From the NCBI RefSeq assembly GCF_027111335.1, contig NZ_CP114288.1, positions 558,001 to 622,000 on the forward strand: a stretch of DNA of 64,000 bases, given 5' to 3'. Below the pieces are notes generated by a model. That model was not told the origin of the DNA, made no database searches, and worked only from the letters and a program-made list of their open reading frames with translations. This DNA is from Flavobacterium aquiphilum. Its GTDB lineage: Bacteria > Bacteroidota > Bacteroidia > Flavobacteriales > Flavobacteriaceae. How positions within the stretch are numbered: position 1 is the stretch's first letter; each line of letters opens with the position of its first letter. The translations under genes were made by a program, and so were the position numbers. Shown here in pieces: positions 50,203 to 57,799 of the stretch.

Positions 50203-50784
50203 TTACTTCCTGTAAAAATTATTGTGGTCAATATAATCCCAGACTTTATTAGGTAACAAAGGCTGTACATTCTTCCCTTTTTTGACATTTTCTCTGATAG
50301 AAGTAGAAGATATTTCAACAACCGGAGCATCAATCAGATGAATTTTTGGGTGATTTTTCAGTTCCAAATTCTCCGATTCAGACGAAATGCGGGGATAAAC
50401 ATAAATGTTATGGTGTTCCAAAATCGCTTCATAATTTTTCCATTTGTGAAACGACTTCAAATTGTCTTCACCCATAATTAAGGAAAATTCATGATTGGGA
50501 TATTTCTCTTCTAAATGAACCAATGTATTTACGGTATAATTGGGCTGCGGTAATTTGAATTCAATATCCGAAGGTTTTATTTTAGGAAAATCTTCGGTGG
50601 CGAGAAAAACCATCTGCAGACGATGGTGATCATCGAGCAAACTGCTTTTCTTTTTGAGCGGATTGTGCGGTGTAACAACCATCCAAACCTGATCCAAATC
50701 GGAATGTTCTGCCATGTGATTGGCTATGATAAGATGCCCAACATGTATGGGATTAAACGTTCCGAAATAAAGTCCGATTTTCAT
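50203..50784 (-). CDS. nadD: Nicotinate-nucleotide adenylyltransferase
   Basis: A 193-residue nucleotidyltransferase that converts NaMN to deamido-NAD in NAD synthesis. The N-terminal motif GTFNPIHVGH gives the H14-x-x-H17 signature. The C-terminal ISSTSIRENV is the second signature. Full length. It is the last gene of the yicC-gmk-nadD group, a linkage frequent in this phylum. An S23-type pseudogene with flanking inverted repeats lies between it and gmk. Confidence 0.95.
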   Translation of the reverse strand: MKIGLYFGTFNPIHVGHLIIANHMAEHSDLDQVWMVVTPHNPLKKKSSLLDDHHRLQMVFLATEDFPKIKPSDIEFKLPQPNYTVNTLVHLEEKYPNHEFSLIMGEDNLKSFHKWKNYEAILEHHNIYVYPRISSESENLELKNHPKIHLIDAPVVEISSTSIRENVKKGKNVQPLLPNKVWDYIDHNNFYRK

Positions 50785-50797
50785 TGACTTAGTAACT

Positions 50798-50822
50798 AGT
50801 GATTAGTAAAAAGTAATTAGTT
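50798..50822 (+). repeat. Left arm of the inverted repeat around the S23-type pseudogene
   Basis: It starts AGTGATTAGTAAA and continues AAGTAATTAGT. It matches the inverted copy at 51195-51218 at 21 of 24 positions. The same AGTGATTAGT core occurs at 28834. Confidence 0.7.
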
Positions 50823-51182
50823 TTTGAGGGTTTTAGAAAAAGCATTAATCATTTTAGACTCTTCTTCTATTTGATTTAAAATCTCTTTATACAAAGTCTG
50901 ATCTGTTATAAAACCAAGTTCATTGGCAATTAATAATTGAGTTTCAATTTCGAACAATGAGCCTCTTGAAATATCTAAAAAATGACTAAATGATTTGTCC
51001 GTATTTCTTCCATAGCCTTCAGCAATATTAGAAGGAATTGAGATTGAAGCTCTTTTTAGCTGACTTGTCAGGGCATATAATTCTTCTTGAGGAAATGATT
51101 TTACCAACTGATAGACTAAATAGACAATTTTAATTCCTTTTTGCTAAATTAATAAATCTTTATATGATTTTATTTCTCCCAT
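50817..51182 (-). pseudogene. Four-helix-bundle (S23/IVP-type) gene with in-frame TAG
   Basis: From the ATG at 51182 the frame reads MGEIKSYKDLLI, a TAG at 51144-51146, then QKGIKIVYLVYQL and onwards to a stop at 50817. Across the TAG the protein matches the family pattern, where this position is normally tryptophan (a TGG to TAG change). The rest is intact: SFPQEELYALTSQLKRASIS, IPSNIAEGYGRN and SFSHFLDISRGSLFEIETQL. Restart at the TTG codon 51107 would give a 96-residue protein lacking the first helix. It is a different subgroup from the copy at 29879. It is flanked by inverted repeats inside the yicC-gmk-nadD operon. Confidence 0.8.
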
Positions 51183-51194
51183 TTTAAGTTAATT

Positions 51195-51218
51195 ACTAGT
51201 CACTCTTTACTAATCACT
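51195..51218 (-). repeat. Right arm of the inverted repeat around the S23-type pseudogene
   Basis: An inverted copy of 50798-50821 with three mismatches. It runs into the last codons of gmk, so the gmk stop codon lies inside the repeat. Confidence 0.7.
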
Positions 51219-51789
51219 CTTTAGAAACAAAATCCTTTACCAATTGATGTGCTTCTTCAAGAGCTACAGCTAAATCATAATTTTTGATAATTACATCAAA
51301 TTGTGGTGCAGTGGCCAGTTCTACCGAAGCCTTTGCGATTCGCATATTGATTTTGTCTTCGCTTTCGGTGGAGCGTTCTTTTAGTCTTCTTTTAAGTTCA
51401 TCAACACTTGGTGGTTTTACAAATACTGCCAAGGTTTCTTCAGGGAATTTGTGTTTGATACGCAAACCGCCGGCCACATCAATATCAAAAATGACATTTT
51501 TACCTAAAGCCCAAATACGCTCTACTTCGCTTTTTAGCGTACCGTAAAAATTATCGCGATACACTTCTTCCCACTCTACAAAATCTTCAGCTCGGATATG
51601 ATTTTTAAACTCTGCCAAAGACATAAAGTAATAATCCTTTCCGTTTACTTCTTCACCGCGGGCTTCACGCGTCGCAGCCGAAATGGAAAATTCCAAATTC
51701 AAATCTTCCTGTTTTAATAAATGTCTAACTATAGTGGTTTTCCCAGATCCTGATGGTGCCGAGAATACGATTAATTTTCCTTTTTTCAT
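51214..51789 (-). CDS. gmk: Guanylate kinase
   Basis: A 191-residue kinase phosphorylating GMP to GDP. P-loop SAPSGSGKTT (K17) is at the N-terminus. The GMP-binding SAATREARGEEVNGKDYYF is present as ATREARGEEVNGKDYYF. FVEWEEVYRDNFYGT and IDVAGGLRIK follow. Full length. It is in the order yicC, gmk, nadD. The final codons and stop overlap an AGTGATTAGT-type repeat, so the repeat forms the natural end of the gene. Confidence 0.96.
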   Translation of the reverse strand: MKKGKLIVFSAPSGSGKTTIVRHLLKQEDLNLEFSISAATREARGEEVNGKDYYFMSLAEFKNHIRAEDFVEWEEVYRDNFYGTLKSEVERIWALGKNVIFDIDVAGGLRIKHKFPEETLAVFVKPPSVDELKRRLKERSTESEDKINMRIAKASVELATAPQFDVIIKNYDLAVALEEAHQLVKDFVSKE

Positions 51790-51841
51790 TTGTATTATTT
51801 GAATGTAGAGACGCGATTAATCGCGTCTTTATGCATAGTAA

Positions 51842-52702
51842 TTACAATACATTTAGTACCTGCTCCTTGATTTTTTCCAATTCGTCTTTCATCTGAACCA
51901 CTAATTTTTGCATTTGGGCATGGTTAGATTTGGAACCCATAGTGTTGATTTCTCGACCCATTTCCTGCGTAATGAATCCAAGTTTTCTACCGTTGGCTTC
52001 CGTTCCGTTGATGGTTTCAAGGAAATAATCCAAGTGATTCGTCAATCGGACTTTTTCTTCGGTAATATCAAGTTTTTCTAAGTAATAAATCAATTCCTGC
52101 TCAAAACGATTTTCATCAACATTTACTTTCAGTTCGGAAATGGCAGTTTGCAGACGGTCTTTAATCGCCTGAACACGTTCCGGATCCAGTTCCAAAGCCT
52201 CGTTCATAAACTGACGAATGTTTGCGATGCGCAATTGGAATTCATTTTCCAAAGACAAACCTTCGTCTCTACGGAAATTTAAGATATTCTGCAATGCCTC
52301 TTCAATGGCAGTTTGAATTTGAGCCCAATCATTTTCGTCGATTTCCTCACGTTCAATTTTCATCGTGTCTGGCATGCGCACGGCCATTTTCATCAATTCG
52401 GTTTCATCTGCATCGGCATAAACCTCTCGCAACTGACTGATGTATGCTTTTACGATAGGCACATTGACTTTGGTCGAAGTCTGTTCGGCGGTACTTTCGA
52501 TAAAAATCGAAAAATCCACTTTCCCTCTCTCCAGTTTCAGGGCGATTTGGTTACGCAAACCCAGTTCCATTTCGCGGTACAGCGAAGGCATTCGCACATT
52601 CAAATCCAAACCTTTACTGTTCAGGGATTTTACTTCTACCGTAATTTTTTTGGTTGGCAATTGCAAAGTCGCTTTACCAAAACCAGTCATCGATTGTATC
52701 AT
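51842..52702 (-). CDS. YicC/YloC-family endoribonuclease
   Basis: A 286-residue protein of the YicC family. N-terminal IQSMTGFGKATLQLP and SLNSKGLDLNVRMPS are the YicC_N signature. The C-terminal HLDYFLETINGTEANGRKLG, seen here in parts as FLETINGTEANGRKLGFI, then QEMGREINTMGSKSNHA is the DUF1732 signature. YicC proteins act in RNA turnover. First gene of the yicC-gmk-nadD group, with a TATCTTTG -7 box at 52722-52729. Confidence 0.94.
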   Translation of the reverse strand: MIQSMTGFGKATLQLPTKKITVEVKSLNSKGLDLNVRMPSLYREMELGLRNQIALKLERGKVDFSIFIESTAEQTSTKVNVPIVKAYISQLREVYADADETELMKMAVRMPDTMKIEREEIDENDWAQIQTAIEEALQNILNFRRDEGLSLENEFQLRIANIRQFMNEALELDPERVQAIKDRLQTAISELKVNVDENRFEQELIYYLEKLDITEEKVRLTNHLDYFLETINGTEANGRKLGFITQEMGREINTMGSKSNHAQMQKLVVQMKDELEKIKEQVLNVL

Positions 52703-52721
52703 ATATTTTTATAAAAGTGTT

Positions 52722-52729
52722 CAAAGATA
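52722..52729 (-). promoter_or_regulatory. -7 box TATCTTTG of the yicC-gmk-nadD operon
   Basis: A minus-strand TAnnTTTG box, 19 bases before the yicC start at 52702. Confidence 0.5.
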
Positions 52730-52860
52730 AGAAAAAAGTGGTCAGTGCTCCGTTTTTAGTAATCAGTGTGTCACAACATAGATTTTTTTCATCGATTTTT
52801 AAAGAAGATAGAATTGATTGTTTTTTGGAGCAGAAAGATTGGGTATTTTTAGGAGGCATT

Positions 52861-52990
52861 GGTCCCGCTTTTCGTTACAATCTTGTGGGCTTCCCGATAG
52901 CTATCGGGACCAGCCCACAAGGATTTCCACTGCAAACGAAGTTCACTGAATTCCTATAAAAATAAAAGTATAGTGAAGTAATCGGGGCTA
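52861..52990 (-). repeat. Dispersed structured element, copy D (longest)
   Basis: On the minus strand it opens TAGCCCCGAT and closes AAAGCGGGACC, the same ends as copy B. The central hairpin is GTGGGCT/AGCCCAC around the perfect palindrome CCCGATAGCTATCGGG. A ~45-base insertion carries TTCACT/AGTGAA, and a further TTCGTT/AACGAA pairing is possible. It fills most of the 379-base gap 52703-53081. Confidence 0.7.
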
Positions 52991-53024
52991 AAGACAAACA
53001 TTTGTGATTTTTTGCAGGCACTAC

Positions 53025-53056
53025 AGACCTAACATGTTTCAAAAACCTGTTAGGTC
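53025..53056. repeat. Hairpin repeat AGACCTAACA/TGTTAGGTCT
   Basis: AGACCTAACA (53025-53034) pairs perfectly with TGTTAGGTCT (53047-53056), and the stem can be extended with one mismatch. It is related in style to 40023-40077. Confidence 0.65.
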
Positions 53057-53081
53057 TTGGTAAAAGATCAAAATAATCACA

Positions 53082-53432
53082 TTAGCCTAATACCTTCAAT
53101 ACCTCCTGAACATTTTTCTGTGAATTGCCGATGTATATTTTATCATCAATAATAAAAACCGGACGGCTCAAGAACGTATAATGCTCCAAAATATATTTTT
53201 TATAATCGTCTTCGGTAAGGGATTTGTTCTTTAAATCCATCGATTTGTACAATTGCGCTTTTCTGCTGAAAAGAGCTTCGTAACTTCCCGAAAGTTTATG
53301 CATTTCTTCGAGTTCTTCAACGCTGATAGGATTTTGCTTAATGTCATGAAACGCTAAATTATGACCTTCAGGTAGTGATTTTATTATTTTTCGGCAAGTA
53401 TCGCACGAAGCGAGATAGTATATTTTGTTCAT
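53082..53432 (-). CDS. ArsC/Spx-family thioredoxin-fold protein
   Basis: A protein of about 116 residues from MNKIYYLASCDTC. The CDTC motif near the N-terminus matches the CxxC of ArsC/Spx-family proteins. The later segments ISVEELEEMHKLSG and YTFLSRPVFIIDDKIYIG are family-typical. It may be a small reductase or regulator. Arsenate reduction cannot be claimed, since no ars genes are nearby. The frame extends to 53495, but the extra N-terminus is basic and not family-like. Confidence 0.85.
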   Translation of the reverse strand: MNKIYYLASCDTCRKIIKSLPEGHNLAFHDIKQNPISVEELEEMHKLSGSYEALFSRKAQLYKSMDLKNKSLTEDDYKKYILEHYTFLSRPVFIIDDKIYIGNSQKNVQEVLKVLG

Positions 53433-53506
53433 TTTGTAGTATTTTCTAGATGCAAAGGAAAACATTTGATGTTTAAAATGTTTAATTTTATGCAAAAATT
53501 AAAATT

Positions 53507-53962
53507 ATGCAAGATACATTTGAAGTTGCCAGAACAGCAAGAAGGATGCTGAATTCTTATTTTGAAAATTACTCATTGGAACAATTGAATAAAATTCCGG
53601 AAGGATTCAACAACAGTTTATTTTGGAATATTGCGCACGTCGTGGTGACACAACAATTATTGGTTTATAAATTATCAGGTTTGCCAATGGCAGTCTCTGA
53701 TGAATTGGTTGAAAAATACCGTAAAGGAACCAAACCAGAACAAGATGCTACCCAAGAAGAAGTAGATTTGATAAAATCATTAGTGTTCAATACTGTTGAT
53801 CAATTAGAAGCTGACTATAATAATGGTGTTTTCAAGAACTATCAGGAATATCCAACTTCTACAGGATTTATTTTGAAAAGTGCAAAAGGAGCCATTGATT
53901 TCAACAATTTTCACGAAGGATTACACCTTGGGGTATTGATGAGTATTAGAAAATATGTTTAG
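53507..53962 (+). CDS. DinB-like four-helix protein
   Basis: A 151-residue protein of the DinB/YfiT-like superfamily. It has the arrangement FNNSLFWNIAHVVVTQQLLV with a first histidine, and a later FHEGLHLGVLMSI with two histidines, giving the three-His metal site. Such proteins are metal-dependent transferases or thiol-related enzymes of mostly unknown substrate. It lies 55 bases before the PLP enzyme gene on the same strand, so the two may share a transcript. Confidence 0.85.
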   Translation: MQDTFEVARTARRMLNSYFENYSLEQLNKIPEGFNNSLFWNIAHVVVTQQLLVYKLSGLPMAVSDELVEKYRKGTKPEQDATQEEVDLIKSLVFNTVDQLEADYNNGVFKNYQEYPTSTGFILKSAKGAIDFNNFHEGLHLGVLMSIRKYV

Positions 53963-54017
53963 GCTCATTGTAAAAGAATAAAATTAGAAGGGTTGACAAA
54001 AATCAAAAAGTAAGACA

Positions 54018-55163
54018 ATGAAATTCAATACCAAAGTAATTCACGGAGGGCAGCATCACGACCCAAGTACGGGAGCAGTGATGCCTCCCGTTTATCAAAC
54101 ATCGACTTTTGTACAGACAAGTCCGGGAAAACCTTTGAATCCGGATTATGAATACAGCCGTGCGGCAAACCCGACGCGAACAGCTTTGGAAGATGCTTTG
54201 GCGAGTATCGAAAACGGAACTCGCGGATTGGCGTTTTCATCAGGACTTGCAGCTACCGATTGTGTTTTGCGATCCTTTAAAGCTGGTGACGAAATCATCG
54301 CGATGGACGATTTATATGGTGGCACTTACCGCATGTTTACCCGAATTTATAAAGACAGCGGCATCGTGTTTCATTTTGTGGACATGAATGATTTGGATAA
54401 TTTCAAGTCGCTGATTAATGAAAATACCAAAATGGTTTGGGTGGAAACACCCACGAATCCTTTAATGAAACTAGCCGATATTGAAGAGATTGCCAAAATA
54501 ACTAAAGCCAATAATATTCTTTTTGCAGTCGATAACACTTTTGCGACACCTTATTTGCAAAAACCTTTGGATTTGGGTGCTGATATTGTGATGCACTCGG
54601 CTACTAAATATTTGGGAGGACATTCGGATGTGATTGCCGGGGCTTTGATTGTAAAAGATGAAGCTTTGGGTAAACAATTACATTTTCAACAATTTGCCAC
54701 AGGCGCGACTTTGGGGCCAATGGACAGCTTTTTGGTATTAAGAGGAATAAAAACGTTGCATCTGCGAGTTCAGAGACATTGTGAAAATGGAGCCAAAGTT
54801 GTTGAATTTCTGAGCAATCATCCTAAAATAAAAACCGTTTATTATCCGGGATTACCAAATCATCCTTATCACGAAATTGCAAAAAAACAGATGAGTGGTT
54901 TTGGAGGAATGGTTTCTTTTACGTTTGTATCAGGGAAAAAGGAAGAGGCTGTGAAGTTTTTAGAAAGGCTGAAAGTATTTACTTTGGCAGAATCTTTGGG
55001 AGGTGTTGAATCATTAGCAAATCATCCCGCCTTAATGACCCATGCTTCCATTCCTGAGGATAAGCGAAAAGAAGTCGGAATTACCGATGACTTGGTTCGT
55101 CTGAGCGTTGGAATAGAAGACGTCGAAGATTTAATTGCCGATTTGAATCAGGCATTAGCATAA
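54018..55163 (+). CDS. Cystathionine gamma-synthase-like PLP enzyme (Cys/Met metabolism)
   Basis: A 381-residue PLP-dependent enzyme of the Cys/Met metabolism family. Key parts are YSRAANPTR (phosphate-binding region), the aspartate in AVDNTFATPYLQ, and the PLP lysine K197 in SATKYLGGHSD. The C-terminal SLGGVESLANHPALMTH is typical of gamma-synthases and gamma-lyases. It is probably involved in trans-sulfuration or methionine biosynthesis. Synthase and lyase cannot be told apart by eye. The terminator follows at 55163-55201. Confidence 0.92.
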   Translation: MKFNTKVIHGGQHHDPSTGAVMPPVYQTSTFVQTSPGKPLNPDYEYSRAANPTRTALEDALASIENGTRGLAFSSGLAATDCVLRSFKAGDEIIAMDDLYGGTYRMFTRIYKDSGIVFHFVDMNDLDNFKSLINENTKMVWVETPTNPLMKLADIEEIAKITKANNILFAVDNTFATPYLQKPLDLGADIVMHSATKYLGGHSDVIAGALIVKDEALGKQLHFQQFATGATLGPMDSFLVLRGIKTLHLRVQRHCENGAKVVEFLSNHPKIKTVYYPGLPNHPYHEIAKKQMSGFGGMVSFTFVSGKKEEAVKFLERLKVFTLAESLGGVESLANHPALMTHASIPEDKRKEVGITDDLVRLSVGIEDVEDLIADLNQALA

Positions 55164-55201
55164 AAAAAACTCCCAACTTGAATATAGTTGGGAGTTTTTT
55201 T
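55163..55201. terminator. Bidirectional terminator
   Basis: AAACTCCCAACT (55167-55178) pairs perfectly with AGTTGGGAGTTT (55186-55197). T runs lie on both strands between convergent genes. Confidence 0.88.
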
Positions 55202-55202
55202 A

Positions 55203-55982
55203 TTAGTTATTTAAATAAAGAATATAACCTACACCGACAAAAGTGAGCCAGTCATTGCTTTTATTTTCTTTGTATAAATCTTTATTGGGATTAAGGCCAT
55301 CAACCCAATCAGAAGCAAAATATTGCACTCTAGTATCCAAAACAAGATCAGATAATGATGTTAATTTGTAGCGAATACCCATATTTAGAGCTGCCGAAAA
55401 CACGGTCTTACTTTCATTCGAATACCCGTTAGGATGTCCATCAGAAGGGACTAAATATTTTACAGGAGTGGTAAGAGGAGTACCTATGTCTCCCATAGTG
55501 GACCACGCTTTGGCGTTATAATAGCTGAATTGTGGCCCTATTGCAACATAAGGTGCCCAACTACCAATCTCTCTTTCAAAATCGTGGATGTTTTTGAAAC
55601 TATATTCGAGTTGAAAGCCTGCACTAAACAATTGTGTAGAACCTCTCATCGCTTGGAGTTGTTTGGATGTAAAACTGTTTTTTTCAACCCAATCACCGTA
55701 GTGTTGTAATTTAGATTCGTTATAGGATATTTCAGATCTTATTTTGAAATGCTCTTTGAAATATTCATTCAAATTGTCATAATAAGAAAACCCCATATAA
55801 TCGAAAACTGAAATTCCGAATCCCATATTGTCAATATTCGTTTCTATGTCATTTCGTTGTCCATAATCAGATCGAAATTCAATTCTACCGGTTATGACGC
55901 CAATTTCATGTGCAACTTGTGAAAAGGAAAAAAGGGGCGTTATTATTAATAAAAATATTGTAAAAATTTTAAATTTGGCCAT
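55203..55982 (-). CDS. Outer-membrane beta-barrel-like protein of Flavobacteria
   Basis: A protein of about 259 residues from MAKFKIFTIFLLIITPLFSF, a signal peptide ending FSQ. The mature part has EIGVITGRIEFRSDYGQRN near the start and many amphipathic strands (AGFQLEYSFKNIHDF, YVAIGPQFSYYN). It ends in the strand WLTFVGVGYILYLNN. It resembles a conserved Flavobacteria family of unknown function (possibly the THC0290_0291 family). The frame extends to 56009, but a TATCTTTG box at 56007-56014 overlaps that start. Confidence 0.75.
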   Translation of the reverse strand: MAKFKIFTIFLLIITPLFSFSQVAHEIGVITGRIEFRSDYGQRNDIETNIDNMGFGISVFDYMGFSYYDNLNEYFKEHFKIRSEISYNESKLQHYGDWVEKNSFTSKQLQAMRGSTQLFSAGFQLEYSFKNIHDFEREIGSWAPYVAIGPQFSYYNAKAWSTMGDIGTPLTTPVKYLVPSDGHPNGYSNESKTVFSAALNMGIRYKLTSLSDLVLDTRVQYFASDWVDGLNPNKDLYKENKSNDWLTFVGVGYILYLNN

Positions 55983-56204
55983 AGGTTGGTTGGTATTTTC
56001 AAAAAACAAAGATATAAAAACTAGTAGTATAGAGAATTATTATCTTAAAATAAATAAACAGGAATATTATTCTTATTTTTAACAATACTATATCGATTTC
56101 GTAAAAAGAATACTCCATGTGTCAGATTTTTTTATAAATGGTTACTAAAAAGATAATTCTGTCACAATTAAGCACAAAAAAGTTAAAATATTTTAATCAA
56201 GGTG

Positions 56205-56212
56205 TATCTTTG
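56205..56212 (+). promoter_or_regulatory. -7 box TATCTTTG of gdhA
   Basis: TAnnTTTG, 44 bases before the ATG at 56257. No TTG at the right distance; TTA is at the expected place. Confidence 0.5.
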
Positions 56213-56256
56213 TACAACTAACTAAAACATTTTTGAAACATTTATAATTAATAATT

Positions 56257-57600
56257 ATGTCACAAAGTATTACAAATTTTATAGAATCAGTTGCCAAAAA
56301 AAATCCGAACGAACCGGAATTTCTTCAAGCGGTTACTGAAGTTGCCGAAACAGTAATTCCTTTTATTGAAGAAAATAAAAAATACCAAAACAAAATGATT
56401 TTGGAAAGAATGGTAGAGTCAGATCGTATCATTATGTTCCGCGTTGTTTGGGTAGATGATAAAGGGGAGACGCAAGTGAACAGAGGATATCGTATTCAGA
56501 TGAATTCGGCTATCGGGCCATACAAAGGGGGAATTCGTTTCCATCCTTCAGTAAATTTGAGCATTTTGAAGTTCTTGGCTTTTGAACAAACTTTCAAAAA
56601 CAGTTTGACTACATTGCCTATGGGTGGTGGAAAAGGAGGAGCTGATTTTGATCCAAAAGGAAAATCAGATAATGAAGTAATGCGTTTTTGCCAATCCTTT
56701 ATGACAGAATTATCAAAACATATTGGTGCAGATACTGACGTTCCAGCTGGGGATATTGGTGTAGGTGCCAGAGAAGTTGGATACATGTTTGGTCAATACA
56801 AAAGATTGGTAAATGAATTTACCGGGGTTTTAACCGGAAAAGGAATTTCTTTTGGTGGATCATTAATACGTCCGGAAGCTACAGGATACGGAGATGTATA
56901 TTTTGCACAAAGTATGTTGGCTACCAAAGGAGAAAGCTTTGAAGGAAAAACAGTAGTGATCTCCGGTTCTGGAAATGTAGCTCAATATGCAGCCGAAAAA
57001 GTAATCCAATTGGGTGGAAAAGTAGTAACTATGTCGGATTCTGCTGGATATATCTATGATGCCGATGGTATAGATGCCGATAAGTTGGCTCACATAATGC
57101 AAATTAAAAATGAACTGAGAGGAAGAATCAGCGATTATGTTGCAAAATATCCAAATGCAAAATATGTGGCCGATAAACGTCCTTGGGAAGTAAAATGTGA
57201 TGTTGCTTTGCCTTGTGCAACTCAAAATGAATTGAACGAAGAAGAGGCCAAAACACTTATTGCCAATGGTTGTATCTGTGTTGCCGAAGGTGCAAATATG
57301 CCTTCTACGCCAGAAGCTATTCATGTTTTCCAAAAAGCCAAAATTTTATTTGCTCCTGGAAAAGCTTCAAATGCTGGTGGAGTAGCAACTTCAGGGCTTG
57401 AGATGTCACAAAACTCATTGCGTTTGAGCTGGACTTCGGAAGAAGTGGACGAAAGATTAAAAATGATCATGAAAGACATTCACGCTTCATGTGTGAAATA
57501 TGGTGCCGATGAAACTGGTTATGTTGACTATGTAAGAGGTGCTAATATCGCTGGATTTGTAAAAGTTGCCGATGCAATGCTTGCTCAAGGAGTGGTATAA
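56257..57600 (+). CDS. gdhA: NADP-type glutamate dehydrogenase
   Basis: A 447-residue hexameric-type glutamate dehydrogenase, the length of NADP-specific bacterial enzymes. It forms glutamate from 2-oxoglutarate and ammonium. Substrate and catalytic segments are NSAIGPYKGGIRFHPSV (with K90), PMGGGKGGADFDP with catalytic K126, and PAGDIGVGAREVGYMFG. The nucleotide-binding part has VVISGSGNVAQYAAEK. It is monocistronic, with a terminator at 57641-57678. Confidence 0.96.
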   Translation: MSQSITNFIESVAKKNPNEPEFLQAVTEVAETVIPFIEENKKYQNKMILERMVESDRIIMFRVVWVDDKGETQVNRGYRIQMNSAIGPYKGGIRFHPSVNLSILKFLAFEQTFKNSLTTLPMGGGKGGADFDPKGKSDNEVMRFCQSFMTELSKHIGADTDVPAGDIGVGAREVGYMFGQYKRLVNEFTGVLTGKGISFGGSLIRPEATGYGDVYFAQSMLATKGESFEGKTVVISGSGNVAQYAAEKVIQLGGKVVTMSDSAGYIYDADGIDADKLAHIMQIKNELRGRISDYVAKYPNAKYVADKRPWEVKCDVALPCATQNELNEEEAKTLIANGCICVAEGANMPSTPEAIHVFQKAKILFAPGKASNAGGVATSGLEMSQNSLRLSWTSEEVDERLKMIMKDIHASCVKYGADETGYVDYVRGANIAGFVKVADAMLAQGVV

Positions 57601-57640
57601 AGATTATGGAATTCAGATTTTAGAATTCAGAAATATTATA

Positions 57641-57678
57641 AAAAAAGCCTTTTTTCTGTAAAGATTAAAGGCTTTTTT
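57641..57678 (+). terminator. Terminator of gdhA
   Basis: AAAAAAGCCTTT pairs with AAAGGCTTTTTT across a 14-base loop. Confidence 0.85.
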
Positions 57679-57773
57679 GTGCTTATTGAAGGGAATTCAA
57701 AAATCTGCAATCTAAAATTTTGCGCCAGTTCGCTATCGTTCGGGTCCGCAATCTAAAATCCTTTCCTTTGTGC

Positions 57774-57781
57774 TATATTTG
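57774..57781 (+). promoter_or_regulatory. -7 box TATATTTG of porZ
   Basis: A perfect TAnnTTTG, 18 bases before the ATG at 57800. Confidence 0.55.
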
Positions 57782-57799
57782 TGAATCAATACCGATTCG

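Noticed and set aside
53082..53432. Arsenate reductase of an ars operon
   Set aside because: No arsR, arsB or acr3-like gene is nearby, and the family is broader than arsenate reduction.
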